From Diphasiastrum complanatum (Eukaryota > Streptophyta > Lycopodiopsida > Lycopodiales > Lycopodiaceae), in contig MU832142.1 of NCBI GenBank assembly GCA_029204225.1, positions 1 to 64,000 on the forward strand: 64,000 nt of DNA, read 5' to 3'. The position numbers were made by a program, and so were the translations under genes. Every line of letters begins with the position of its first letter. Position 1 is the first letter of the stretch. The notes under the pieces are model-generated. The model had not been told where the DNA came from and ran no database searches. It was given only the letters and a program-made list of their open reading frames with translations. Below, piece by piece: positions 1 to 11,577 of the stretch.

Positions 1-700
1 AAAAGAGATATAGGTTGGTTACCGGAAAGTAACTCTATCTGATGGTCGAGACTCGACACTCCTTTGGGGAGGTAGGCCATCAGGTAGTTTATCAGAAAAA
101 ATATCGCTATACTGCCTAAGTTTGTTAAATATTTTTTCCTTCAGGTGGATTAACACTTAAGGGATTATTTATAAACACATTCAAAGGCAAATGCGATAAA
201 TCAATATTTAGACTCTAAACTGCACGGTCATCCACATAGACTTCATCTTTTAAAAAGCAAAGATAAACTTTATTACCAGTCTTTCAAATATTCAACAACT
301 TCTAAAGTAGAAATCATAGGATCAGAAGGCCATTTACATTGCCTTTTAGTTCAACCAATGAGTCATTATGCAAAAAGGAAACAATAGTCTGCGGTTGGTT
401 ACGCCGGACTTCTAGTTGAAATTCCTTTGGAAGCCCCAAAATAATATGTAGCTTTATTAAAATAGGGTCGATTTGCGAGGCGAATCGAGGTAAAATCTCT
501 TGGAACTCTTGAATGTAGGAGTCTAACGCTACTACCATAGCCCATCTGCTCGATGGTGAAAACATCGCCAATGCTCAAAATCATCCAGGACCGGTACGAT
601 AACCGTTTGATAGGCTTCCTGGAAGGCATCCTATCGTGGATGTTGCACCAGCCCTTTCCTTCAGATCCTGCCACCAACATCTACTGGCCTTACTACATAA
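1..700 (-). pseudogene. Ty3/gypsy gag and pol-linker relic
   Basis: Read on the minus strand, about 571-314 encodes a retrotransposon gag segment (motifs YIQEFQEILPRF and LGLPKEFQLEVRR, the usual 'F..L..R.P..L......F..GL....Q..V' pattern). Downstream, at about 110-20, the frame reads QYSDIFSDKLPDGLPPQR, which is the conserved linker just before gypsy reverse transcriptase ('F.D.F...LP.GLPP.R...H'). Protease and most of gag are missing between them, so this is an internally deleted copy that continues left of the window. Frameshifts and stops show it is dead. Gag assignment is from pattern only; the pol-linker is the stronger call. Confidence 0.6.
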
Positions 701-2135
701 AAAACATGAGGGCAATCGTGATCTTTGTACTATCCGCAGGTGGCACATGGATAAATGATTATTCCTTTGATCGAGCCAACGAAAGTTACAACATCAAGGA
801 TGTCGTCCTTCTTTTTCACCCAAAAAGAATCTGGATTAAACATGGGTAAAGGTTGGCGGACCCACGAGTGGTGTTGAAGATTGCCACTCTTGCTCGCCAT
901 GGCATGCCTAGAATGCAGCTTCCAAGATTGGTTTTTGCAAGCGGAGTTCAAGGCCTATACAAGCTGATTAGTGTCGAAGGCAAGAGAGGAGGTGGTGAAG
1001 ACGGTCCTTCACCCGAGGGGCAAAATAGGGGTCCACGTGCACTAACATAGAAAACGAAGAAAAAACGGCAAGAGGCTTCGCTACAAAGTGACTTAGGGAG
1101 CTTGAAACAACAACTCAAGGAGACTAGGCCATGATTAAGTCTCCTCAATGGGAAGGATGGAGCCTTTACCTCTCATCCACACCTTTTTCCTTCCCTTTTG
1201 GCTTTCTTGGGTCGCGGGACCTTATGGACGCCACCTAGCAAGCACAATGGGCCCAAAAACAAGTAGCAACCCATATGGAGTACAAGATGTACTTATGGTA
1301 CATCTTTAAATACAACAAAGGTTTTTGAATTCAATATCTCCTCCCCAACAAAGAAAACCAGTAATTGCTGTGTTAGAACAACAAACCGCACCCTTCCTCT
1401 AGCCGCTCCGTTTCTCTGCCGTGTGCAGGCGCTGCGCGCGAGGGGCCCGTGGGGATTTTTTTATTTTTTTATTTATTTTTTTCGGTTTTCCAAAACCAAA
1501 AAATGAGCAGTCAAAAAGGCTGCAAATTTTTTTATTTGGGCTCCCAAAGAGGCCAAAAAAGTCTTTATGGACTGTACTTTTCAACAGTCAGAAAATACAG
1601 ATTTTCTGATGGTTTTTCTGTGCTCGATCTGTCAAGCGGGATTTAGAAGCACGGACGACTACAAAAATTAGAGAACTGAAAAATTTCAAGCCTCTTAGCA
1701 TGCATACAAGGCCCAATACCTATCCAAAGCGACGTCGGATCTCGACAGAACAAAAAGCAAAGTTGTTCATAGCGACGAAACCATGAAAACTAAACTAACC
1801 AAGCACATCAACTGGAATTTTAAACCAACCCAGTGACTCCATCCTTTGCAAGGCATGGACTATGGCTAACAACCCTTTATCATTAGTAAGATATGACATC
1901 TCATGATTTTTGAGCTTCCTCTCTCATAAGCAATCACAGTTTCAAGTTGACTCAATATAGTTCCTAATAGACCTGCAATTGCATGCACCTTGATTGGAAA
2001 ACAGAAGTTGGGTATGCACTATTAAGGCAGTCGTTATGAGGCCTTCTTCGAATTCTCAAAACTGGAGTGACTATCATCACTCTAAGTTAACATATCTTTC
2101 TTGGAAATATGTGAGAGGTGCTGTAAGTATATATA
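701..2135. other. Intergenic, no gene seen
   Basis: No open frame here has recognisable domains. About 1440-1560 is T/A-rich with a short palindrome around 'cggttttccaaaaccaaaaa'. It probably consists of decayed repeat DNA. Confidence 0.4.
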
Positions 2136-2139
2136 GATT

Positions 2140-2860
2140 CTAATACAATGTAAATTCATGGAAACTCCTTAAAGGTACATGTTGCAGGTACTTTCCAGGT
2201 TTGTTTTGGATCCAATATGAAGCCTTTCATAGTTACAATTTGTTCAAGGTAATTTACTTCATCTTGAGATAAAACTCATTTTGATGTATTTGCAAAAAGT
2301 TGGTTTCTCACAACAAGTATTGTCTCCAAATGGTTTATATGTTCATTTATCGTCTTAATGCACACCACAATATCATCACACGTACGAAGTAAAAACACGG
2401 TTCGAAGGTCCGATTCATTGAAGCCTGGAACATATTAAGAGCATGGTTGATCCAAAAGGCATGACTTTGAAATCATAATGGGTCCCCATCTAGCATGAAG
2501 CTATCTTGTGCTAATCCTCCTTTTTTATATCAATTCGTTGATTCACAACAAATCTATTTTGGTAGATACACTGGCATCCCTGAAAACATCTAAACATAAG
2601 ATCAACCAGGGAATTGGGCAGCAGTTCTGGATGAAATATTACTGAATTTAACAATGACCGAGCACATCAAAATCTAAAAGACCCTCTTTTTTTAGCAACA
2701 ACATTGGCGAAGTATGCACAGAATTGGTTGGGTAATTAAAGCCTTGCACAAGTATCTCTTCTATAATCTGTGGAGCTCCTTTATCTTTTTGGGACAACTT
2801 CTTTGCTGTTGGTTTACTACCTTGGCCCTTGGTTCCAACTGAATAGCAGGGTGGTTATGA
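2140..2860 (-). pseudogene. Ty3/gypsy reverse transcriptase relic
   Basis: The minus strand translated across frameshifts follows gypsy RT in order. It gives KLSQKDKGAPQIIEEILVQG and TSPMLLLKK at about 2810-2690, HYDFKVMPF at about 2480-2450, FQASMN at about 2430, and then DDIVVCIKTINEHINHLE at about 2370-2310 (the catalytic DD block with its usual downstream helix). QDEVNYLEQIV ends it near 2235. Several in-frame stops and indels show it is a pseudogene. The protease-like frame at 3495-3698 on the same strand is probably its upstream part. Confidence 0.8.
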
Positions 2861-3016
2861 GCTGAATCACAATTTTTAGCATCATTGACATATAAATTGA
2901 CAATACATGAAAAATTCTAACAATCTCCTCTAAAGAATGGCAAATAGCATCCCATAGAATCAATGGCTAGAGTCCCACAAAATGCCCAAGCACTTGCTAA
3001 TTATAAGCTGAAGAAT

Positions 3017-3110
3017 GAATGTTTATAGGATCTATTAGTAACCCTAAAATAGAGGCTTCTAGGCACTTGAGGCTTCTATTTTAGGGTTCTGCTAGATCCT
3101 ATAAACATTC
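3017..3110. repeat. Near-perfect foldback (hairpin)
   Basis: The outer arms 3017-3034 and 3093-3110 are an 18-bp perfect inverted repeat. After a small internal loop the inner arms (about 3040-3052 and 3075-3087) pair over 13 bp. The loop carries GAGGCTTCT twice in direct orientation. It could be a tiny foldback MITE or an inverted duplication. A small-RNA precursor is possible but nothing else supports it. Confidence 0.75.
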
Positions 3111-3494
3111 ACTTCAACATTAAGAAACACTTTTTTGCACCAACTCAAATGCTTTCGTACTAAATTACGTAAGTTATTTCATCTCCCTAACTTGCCTTTC
3201 TTCCACTTCAATTGCAAGTAAAAATATTTCCACTTTTTCCTTTATAGTCTTTGAGCCTTTTCTAGAGTGATGTTGTAGAACAAATGATGTTTGCTTGCGC
3301 CTGTAGCTCATCAATTCATGATTCTTACCTTCGTTAAAAACTTGATTTTCCTTCTTTGAATTTGATCATAACATCTCCAACATTTTCTAGGCAGGTCAAT
3401 ATCTATAGGCCTTATATCAATTGCATGGGAAGTACTTCATAAATCATAACTCGCCATTGAAGCCTTAGTAGGCATTACAACGTTATCACAAGCA

Positions 3495-3698
3495 TTAATT
3501 TTTCAACTTGTATGTGGATTTTGTATAACCCGAGGAGTCATATGAATGATATCCCATGCATTTACAGCTTCTTGTAAAAAAAGATGAGTTTTTTCTACTA
3601 TCCATTAGAGCATATACTTGCCTCCCTTCCAGCTTGGCTTTAGGGATTTTGTTGGAGTGGGACCTGTTGAAGGTGTCGAGTGCTAGATATGCTACCAA
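3495..3698 (-). pseudogene. Gypsy aspartic protease-like fragment
   Basis: A 67-residue open frame contains GRQVYALMDSRKNSSFF. This resembles the retropepsin active-site stretch 'G..V.ALIDSGA..SFI' with the DSGA changed to DSRK. It lies about 0.65 kb upstream, on the same strand, of the gypsy RT relic at 2140-2860, which is the expected order. The loss of the catalytic glycine means it would be inactive. The identification is by pattern and is tentative. Confidence 0.45.
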
Positions 3699-3894
3699 CC
3701 TTAAATTGCTATTCTCCCTTATAAAGGAGGTTGGTGAGCTTGTATATCTGATCTTCTTTTTTCACAATTCTGCATTTATCATCCACAATGTTGGAGCTTT
3801 ATCCAACTAGCTCGAATATGACCTCGGTATGGCCAATTACCTCAGGGTTTGTTTGATAAGACTAGCAAGCTACTAAGTTGACATTTTTTTTGGA

Positions 3895-4765
3895 AAGCAT
3901 GTCTAGTATTGCATACCTTTTCAAGTGAACAAGGATGAGAGAGTAAGTCTTTGGGGCTTGTTACATCCACTTGAGATACCTATAGCAAGATGAAAAGGCA
4001 TCTCTATGGATTTCATTGTTGATCTACCTAGGACCCAAGGTTGGTTCAATCCCATTATGGTAGTGGTAGCCATTTTTTTCCAAGATGGCCCATTTCATCG
4101 CAATGACCAAGAAGGTCACAATCCTACAAGTACTCGAGTTGTTATCTAGAATGTGGTCAGGCTGTATGGACTTTCAAAGTTCTTAGTAGTGCTTGACAAG
4201 GATCTCAAGTTTACAAGAAACTTTTGGAAAAAGGTGTTCCCTAAGCTGGGAACACAGTTGTGAATGAGTAGTATTGAGCATCCTCATAAATAGAGAGGGT
4301 TAGGCAGATCTTGAAAGACATGCTTCGAGCTTATGTTAATAGTATGTAGCAAACTGGGTGAAGCATTTACCCTTAGAGTAGAGTTTGTGTATAACGATAA
4401 GAGACATGCATCCATAGGCCCGAGACCTTTTGATCTCAACTATGGTTATAGGCTAGTTAGCCAAGTGACCAGAGGAATTTCACGTAGGGTGCCCCCAATG
4501 TTGCGAAGTTTTTGACTCAAATGCAACATAAGCTAGAGATAGCACAAGCTAATATGTCGAAGGCAGTGGTTAGGTTAGAAACTTATGCTTGTGAGAACAG
4601 TATCTACTGAGAATTTGAAACCGGAGATTGGGTACATTTACTAGTCCCTTCCAAGTCAAAGGTGCTATACGTGTGAAAGTGTGCCAAGATATCTCCTAGG
4701 TATTGTGGACCATGGCTATTCATTAAGAAGCTTAGCCAGGTAGCTTGTAGGCTACAACTACCCTT
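3895..4765 (+). pseudogene. Ty3/gypsy integrase relic
   Basis: Across frameshifts this reads as the gypsy integrase core. LLHPLEIPIA is followed by GISMDFIVDLPRTQG at about 3997-4040 (first catalytic Asp in MDFI). VVRLYGLSKFLVVLDKDLKF at about 4150-4210 is the second Asp region, and a degraded region follows. At 4380-4450 the frame gives EFVYNDKRHASIGPRPFDLNYG. The C-terminal part gives ETGDWVHLLVPSKSK and PRYCGPW (about 4615-4715), the usual 'GD.V.L' and 'P...GPF.I' blocks. It is opposite in orientation to the RT relic to its left, so it comes from a different insertion. Confidence 0.8.
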
Positions 4766-6085
4766 GGATGCAAGGTGTATCTACACACATAGATATCTAT
4801 GTGTGTGGCCTTTTGACTCTAGACACTACAAGTTATGGGCCAAAGAAAGTACGAGGGAGCAACGATTGTGGGAATCATACATGCCCTTGTTCCGAAACGG
4901 AATGTTGCGTTTCAGAATGTGGCTCACTTTTTTTCTTGAAACATGCATTGTTTTTTTTTTTTGGCAAATTTTAAAAAAATAGTGCATATAAGGGTAAATT
5001 GCCTGGAGGTCGAAATAAATGGGGCAGGCATCGAGTTTTGAGTAGCCACAACAGAAGTCAGATTAGACGCATGGGAAGATCTCCGTTTTTGCTTTATGGC
5101 TTGGCAGCTGGTTCCAAATAAGTCTTTCATGTCTGGAGCGATGATGATTGGTGCTCCTCTTGCGTGTGTGCAGGTCATAACATTTCAAGCCTTGCAATCT
5201 GCATTAGCTTTTTGCATGCAGTGGGACATATCAAACATTCTCAGAATTCGTACAGATATGGGCAAGGGCTGTATCATGCATGCATCAACAAAGACCACAG
5301 TATGCCGTCTCTCATCTCCCCTCGCCTCGACCTCGCTGCCCTGCTCCGGCCTTTGAGATCCTCCGACAATAACTGTGCATGTCGATGCACTGGTGCAAAT
5401 ATGTGGAGATCAGCATCTTGATAACAAAGAAGGAGAAGAAGAAGAGAGCGAGGCCGCCGACGTCGCCACCGCTGCTGCGTTGCAGAGGGGGGATGCAAAC
5501 GTTGCTGTGGTAGGGCAGAGGAAACAGCACATAATCAGCAAAATCGAGTTGGAATCTATAAATCTAGGTCAGTATCAATATCCTGATACCAAACTGTCAT
5601 GTACCAAACCTACAGCCATTTGATGATTCATAACAAAAAATGGCAAATTACTGCAGAACAGAAAGAACATAAAATATTGAATTCTAAATACAAATGAAGT
5701 CTAATTAGAATTGAAGTTTGACCAAGAACACATCCATGCCAATTGATTGATGGATCTTTTAGCTAGAGCTTGGCAAGCCTCACCTGGAATTAGGCACATG
5801 ATCCAAGAAATACCATCAGTCAAAAAGAATTGGAGGAAGCACCCAAAAATCAGGAGTGAAAACCAGAAGATGGCCTTTCACGAGTTCTGCCCAATATCTG
5901 TGGATTCCAAATTTCAAGATATGTAACTAGGCACCTCCACACTGGTAATCCCACTCTAGGCTATTTATGCTTCCAAATATCCCTTGGTAATCTCAAGAGC
6001 GGCAGCCACAATTTGTAGTAGTTAAAAATTCCTTCTAGGCCCCTTGAGTACTTCCATTATTTCTCTAATTATTATTGGTCCTTTT
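4766..6085. other. Intergenic, possible stray exon near 5400-5571
   Basis: No gene can be called. At about 5400-5571 (+) an open, GC-richer stretch encodes an acidic Glu-rich run and then RKQHIISKIELESINLG before a plausible GT donor at about 5572. The frame has no ATG. If it is an exon of the coiled-coil gene downstream, at least one more exon must lie between, because its phase does not match the exon at 7045. Confidence 0.25.
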
Positions 6086-6089
6086 TATT

Positions 6090-6290
6090 GTTTAGGGTGG
6101 CGGAGGCTTGCACCTCTGTGTTGATTATAGAAAACTAAATAGAATGACCACAAGAAATTGATTTCCCTTACTGCAGATCGATAATGTGATGGATCGTATG
6201 AATTGTGCTAGATAAAAGGTTGCTACAAGATCTGCAATTTCCACAGATCGGTCCAACTATACTCCAATGTGACAATTAGAGTGGTTAAGC
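6090..6290 (+). pseudogene. Short gypsy reverse transcriptase fragment
   Basis: The frame reads GGGLHLCVDYRKLNRMTTRN, a stop, then FPLLQIDNVMDRMNCA. This is the RT block containing 'R.CVDYR.LN..T....PLP.ID...D...GA'. The match ends within about 50 codons, so only a scrap remains. Confidence 0.65.
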
Positions 6291-6404
6291 GAAAAGGGCC
6301 ACAAGTACTCTCCATTGATTGGTGGAGGCCACTTGGCCTCCCTTTCACGTGATGTGCGAGTAAGGGCCTGATCCCATTTTTCGGGGATTTGAGACACGGC
6401 CAAC

Positions 6405-6760
6405 GGTTGGGGGGGGGGGGGGAGGAGGGGGTGGTTGGGGGTCTCTCGCAGGAGCATGTCCCATTCACAAATTGAGAGGAAGCAGCCCCAAATTTCAAAA
6501 AACTTCCAATGAATTGCTGAATTGCCAGTGACGAAAGAATGGGCACAGGCATTTATGCAGTTTTCATCCTCAAGCGTGACGACGTACTCACCTCACCAAT
6601 AGTCGACGGTAACTATCCTACATTAGCACAATTCAAATTTTGCATTTATAGCTCTTGCCTCCATTTGATGGCCTTGTGTGAAAGCCTTATGATCTCTTGG
6701 GTAGGTGTGTGTGTGTGTGTTTTTTTTTTTGGGGGTGGGGGGGGTGTGGGTTTTAATTTT
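6405..6760. repeat. Homopolymer and GT simple repeats
   Basis: There is a G-rich run at about 6410-6425, then a (GT)n tract, a T run and a second G run at about 6704-6750. These are low-complexity sequences in the region upstream of the coiled-coil exons. Confidence 0.8.
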
Positions 6761-7044
6761 TGGAAATGCACTTGGTACCCTTTTATCTGAGACCGCCTTC
6801 AGTGCTATTTGGATCTGAAATTGCTTGTCCATGACAAAAACTTAAGATCTATAATCATGCAATTTGAGATGTTATCTGAGACTTATTATTCTGCGCTCAA
6901 CGTTCAGCATATTATTAGTTTATGAGAAAAACAGTCAACTGGACAGAAATAACGTTAATGGTTGTGTCCTAGAATTCATTGCTTTTCAATCAAATTGAGC
7001 TGTCATGTCATGGAACTATGGTTAAGGGGCTTTTTCATCTGCAG

Positions 7045-8325
7045 ATTCAAGCACACAAGAAGATGGTCAGCCTTCAGAACTACGTTACTGTTATTGAGAA
7101 AGAAAATGAGAGGACAAGAGCTGAGTGCAACAGATTAGCACGAATTGTTGATTCTGGAGAATGGGATAAGCAACGCATTTCGGATCTTGAGCATGCAAGT
7201 CAGCTTTTATCAGGAGAGCGTGATGCTCTGACAAAGCTGATTGGTCGGTTGCAGAGGCAGAACTCATCGGCAGTAGAGCAGCAACAACAACAGGAAGATG
7301 ATATCAGGAACCTTAAAGACCAAATCCTTGGAAATGTACATGCTAGTATTTAAATCTTTAAGATCAGAAACCAGTGCTGTCATCTTCTTGCTTTTTTAGT
7401 GAAGTTGAACGGTTGAGACTTTCCTCTTTTCCAAGTCAACCTCTGCCACTGTCAGTACGTAGTAGAAAAGCTTAGTGACCATGTTTAACACGAGGGATTT
7501 TAAAATGTTAAGCTTAGAAGGCACAAGCTGGCAATAGAAGAGATGCATTGATGATTGATCGTGAGCTTTCATGACGTCACGCTGGCCTTAATACTTTTCT
7601 ACATTTATCGTCAGCTTATTATAACATTATTTGAACCAAAATGCTCGTTTCAGTCTTATGCTGCCTTACCGAGCATTCTTAAAACCATTCTTTTGCAGAA
7701 CTTTATGAATCGTAATAAGATGCTTGTGAAAGGAGCATCTAGCTTCAATTCTGTTGTTCGAGCAATCAAGTCCGACGTAAGTTACAATTTCATGTGTTCT
7801 TGTCGTTTTAAGGCAATTTTAGTAGATAATACTTATCTGACAACATTCTTTTATGGCACTAATTCTCTTTGCTACTAAGCCTTGATTTACAGGTTCTTAA
7901 GAAAGGAGTTGATCCGGAATTATTGTATTCAATCGATAAAATGTCTATGGATCAGGTAACGTTGGATTCTGGTATTCCCGAATTTCGCATCACATCCATT
8001 CTTTCTGAATTATGTTCCTATTTTCCATCCAGGAATTGAACTTCAGTTGTCTTTATGCTCCTCACAGGTTTCTGTCTTTCCGGATGGGGAGATAAGGGTG
8101 AAGCCTCTTAGTAAATTTGATAAAGGAAAATGGAACAGCAGATTGGTTTACAACTCTGAAACCACAAAGGCCTTTGCTGGAGATGAATCTGATAGAATAT
8201 CTTCATCTCCACGAAATTCTCCTTTGCGCAGGACTTTATCACACCAACAACGTGGATTATCGCCAACTAGGATCCCAAGAGAAGGTTTTGCTTCATCACG
8301 AATAGTGCACGATCTAGAAATCTGA
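7045..8325 (+). CDS. Coiled-coil protein, 3' part (four exons)
   Basis: Four exons can be defined by splice sites and an unbroken frame: 7045-7335, 7699-7776, 7893-7955 and 8068-8325 (stop TGA). Each acceptor ends in CAG and each donor begins with GT (GTACAT, GTAAGT, GTAACG). All internal junctions are phase 0 and every exon length is a multiple of three. Together they encode 229 residues, the C-terminal part of a larger protein whose 5' exons I could not find. The first exon is a heptad-like coiled coil rich in E, K, R and Q with a short poly-Gln run. Then comes a basic stretch (FMNRNKMLVKGASSFNSVV). The last exon holds VSVFPDGEIRVKPL and an S/R/P-rich tail (SSSPRNSPLRRTLSHQQRGL) that looks disordered and phosphorylatable. 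I do not recognise the family. A cytoskeletal or scaffold role is a guess from composition only. Confidence 0.7.
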
Positions 8326-9992
8326 GAGTAAATGAGAAAGAAGCTTAATAACAGGAAGTGTTCAGGTATTGCGTGACTGTAGCAGCCTTATATATTATCT
8401 GCAATCTCTGGAGCCCTTTGTACATCTTATAAGACTGCTGGCTTATTGAATATTATCTTGACCCAGCAGTGGTGTTATAAGCAGTTATTTGCTTTCGTGT
8501 TGCATCTGAATCCGTGGAGAAGGCTGAGTTCATTCCCTCAAATCACTGTATGCTGCATTGTGAAACTGCCACTCAGCTCCGAGCACTATAGCATTAGGTT
8601 ATGCTGTTATGGTGCTTAGCCTTTAGCTGTAGCCTGCTACACAGAGCTGGTTTAGATTCTACAGAGAGCTGGCTACTCCTGATACTGAGAAATGAAATGG
8701 GTTGAAGCATTCATCTGCTATGAAAAGGTAATTCTGGACATCTGCAGGCTGCTTTGAGGAGCGTGCAGTTAATGATCACGTTAAAATTTGTCTAGGCTTT
8801 ATGTCGTCATTATAAATTTTTGTGAGATTGGCACCATTTACCATTACATTCCAACTGTGCTTATTCTGGATGTATATGTAGACGAGATCTCCGATCTACT
8901 AGAAGCACAATTGAGACTCCTTGGACCTTCTTTCCTCAGTTATAAGCTGATATGTAGAAACTTCTTATAGGGACATTGGTGACATTGACATGTAACCTAT
9001 GATTTTCGAAGTCATAAGGCTTTTACTTCCTCAAAAATTTCGGGTTTTGGCTATAAACCTCAGAATTTTTATAGTCTTTCTACAGCTTTACTACGTTATG
9101 TTGTACTTTCTCCTTTATGTAAACTACAGTGCTTTTATATATTGCAGAATTGAATTTTCCAGTGATCTTTCCACAAGGTAGAAGGCTTGTAGATTTACCG
9201 TGTGGCCATTAGGTCAAGCCACGAATAGACAATTGTTGACCTTGGTGGAGGGAGTCGCTAAAAATCCTTTCCCACGTGCCCTTAGTGGCTGGAATTTTTT
9301 CTTATGGGCCACAGTTTTTCACATTTTATGGGCTGAAACCCATTCTACAGACTATTTCAAACTTTGGGGGCTATGACCAGTTGCTAAAATTTATTTATGG
9401 ATGTCAAAATCCATAAGATGCCAGCTAAACCACCTTTTTGATCTACCTTATACTTTTTCCCGTGCTTGTTCTATAAAACATTAAAAAAATCAGAATAGCA
9501 AGCCAAATCAGCACAGATTTCACCTAATCAAGTGCACATTACTTGGCAAATCATAGGCTCCACACTGTGTTTTTTGCCCTTTATCAGAATGTACAATATA
9601 ATGCTAACAAAATCATTTACAAGCATTCGTTTGATGTAGGCTCTTCAAATTTTCTTTTACCAGCCTCGAAAGGTTTCCAACATGAACACATAATATGTGC
9701 TATGAGGTCTCCAACATGAACACACAATGAGTGCTATGAGGTCATCATTCAAAATTGAGTGGATGATGTATTCCAATAATGGAGAAGCTTTAAAATTTTC
9801 TTTAGATTTTGATCTTCAATTCACAAATGTACTCTTGACATTACATACAAAATTTATAAGCTTATTGAAATAAAGGTTATTGTGCCTAGAAAGTCTAGGT
9901 ACTGGGCTCTAAAGTGTATAAAGGCATTTGTTCATAATGTGTGTTGTAAACTGTGTATGGCATGTTCTGAATTGTTCAAAGTCCTAGTCTCA
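8326..9992. other. 3' flank of coiled-coil gene, no further gene
   Basis: The first few hundred bases are probably 3'UTR. The rest shows no coding signature, and short open frames here have no domain features. The stretch 9180-9480 (phrases such as 'gggctgaaacccattctacag') looks like decayed LTR sequence but no partner was found. Confidence 0.35.
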
Positions 9993-10114
9993 AACTTTGA
10001 GGCATTTATGCTTCTTGGTTTTCAAGGGGAGGCTCGAACCTGGGACCAAAGAAACTTTGGATGCCAAGCTAACCAGTTGAGCCAACCCCGTTGGGTAACT
10101 TTGAGGCATTTATG
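9993..10114. repeat. Target-site duplication pair flanking the SINE
   Basis: The two 18-bp copies at 9993-10010 and 10097-10114 are identical. They mark the insertion site of the tRNA-derived element between them. Confidence 0.9.
10011..10096 (-). mobile_element. Minimal tRNA-derived SINE with 18-bp target duplication
   Basis: The 86-bp insert is bounded by identical 18-bp copies of AACTTTGAGGCATTTATG at 9993-10010 and 10097-10114. On the minus strand it holds an RNA polymerase III A box (TGGCTCAACTGG) and, about 35 bases on, a B box (GGTTCGAGCCT), with GGGG near the 5' end able to pair with CCCC after the B box. This is a tRNA-like head followed only by a short A-rich tail (GAAAACCAAGAAG). 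The long perfect duplication indicates insertion by a LINE-type endonuclease. There is no SINE body, so it is either a very short SINE or a retrotransposed tRNA-like RNA. It is probably young, since the duplication has no mismatches. Confidence 0.85.
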
Positions 10115-10900
10115 GCTAATCCTTGAGGTTGAAGGGTCTTTAATTCCTTAAAGCCTTGAGACCATGGAATCTATCCTATAGCTGACCAAAGGCATATACA
10201 TTGTTTTTTATACATGGTCCACTCGTTGTTTTGCAAAAGTTTTTTTTCTTCATCTTGCAATTAGTGATTAGTTGGTAAGGATTTTTTTTCTTTGCTCGAG
10301 GTTGGGATTTATAATTGATGTTGGGTGACACAAATTTAATACCAAGTGGGTCTATTAAGAGACTATTTTATAAAAACCATTAGTCTCAATAATTGATTAT
10401 GCAACATGAGACATGTTTTCTCACATCTCTATGAAATATCTTGGATCATGCCTTTGAGGATGGTCACTTGTTGCCAATGTGGGGTATATATGTATATATA
10501 TATATATATATATATACATATATATAATGTGGCTAGTATTTTGCTATGGATTCTAATTTGTTAATCACTATCACACTTCAAAATTTTACAAGTGTGTTGT
10601 TGATAAAAGGCACTTTCACCTGAAAAAACACAATCATTTGATACTTAGTTGTCATGTTTGGAAATCCATTTTTTGAGACATGTAAAAAGAACAATCATTT
10701 TCGTATAATTTTTTAGTTACAGACTAATATTATGCTGGATATAAACATGCAATAAGACCTCATTTGCATTTGAGAAAAATCTTCACAATGGATATTGTAA
10801 CCAAGTACTTATAACTACATTGTGCCAAAAATTCTTTGCAAAATAACTAGGCTGTAGATTTGTCTCAACTTGAGATTTAGAGTTCTGTTCCACAAATGCA
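10115..10900. other. AT-rich intergenic DNA with TA microsatellite
   Basis: A (TA)n-type microsatellite with TATATG variants lies at about 10487-10527. Nothing else is recognisable. Confidence 0.6.
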
Positions 10901-11577
10901 CACATGGCACAAGATAAGAGATGTGAAAAAATTCAGATCATTAGGATCCAAAATGTTCCCTTGATCTTTGGTTAGATAGACAAGCAAATCACCAACCTTG
11001 CCAATGTAGAAAAATCAGCATCTACTCTGTGAATGAGATGCAAAATCTAATAGCTCTTGATCAAACATCAATCAAAACATGAAATGAAGTTGTTGTCCGT
11101 ACAAAAACAATAACCTACTATATTTCACACGTGTGGATTTGAAAATAGCATTTAATAAGCATTCTAGAAACAAAATTGCAAGATATCACAAATATAGTGC
11201 ACCAATGGATAGTAGAACCCAAGAGAACCATGTATAAGCATGAATGAGATAAGAGAGAGAGAATGTCTCCTCTTCCCACGAGCTACATCCTTTTATAGCA
11301 GGTCCAAACCTAAATTTAAACTTTGGTTTTCCTCCATAATGAAAACCCTACTATTATTGTGACTAGATTCAATGTATCTACTACTCAATTGAATCTCTCC
11401 AAAATTCGTGCTCTATAGTTTCTCACACTTTCCAAAAATGTTTATTTAAATGCTTTTAGACTAATATAACTTTGAAAAGTCAAACTCTAAGTCTAATATA
11501 AAATTGGCCTCAATTGTGTATTTGGCAATGTATCAAACTATGACCAATCTTGACTAAACTAGTTGAAATTTCTCACA
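10900..11577 (-). mobile_element. Probable LTR fragment (minus orientation)
   Basis: On the minus strand a purine-rich tract (GAAGAGGGAG, about 11579-11589) is followed at once by TGTGAGAAATTTC, the usual polypurine tract plus LTR 5' end. A TATA-like box (GCTATAAAAGG, minus) lies at about 11289-11299. The far end of the LTR was not located and no second copy is in the window. The short open frame upstream (11573-11881, minus) has no known domain. Confidence 0.45.

Noticed and set aside
5375-5623. Glu-rich open frame as the first exon of the coiled-coil gene
   Set aside because: The frame has no ATG, its donor phase does not fit the exon at 7045, and no linking exon was found.
6223-6552. Pro-rich open frame on the minus strand
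   Set aside because: The Pro run comes from a G homopolymer on the other strand; no domain or splice context supports it.
10011-10096. Functional tRNA gene
   Set aside because: A and B boxes are present but the anticodon arm and acceptor stem do not form a proper cloverleaf, and the insert is flanked by a target duplication.
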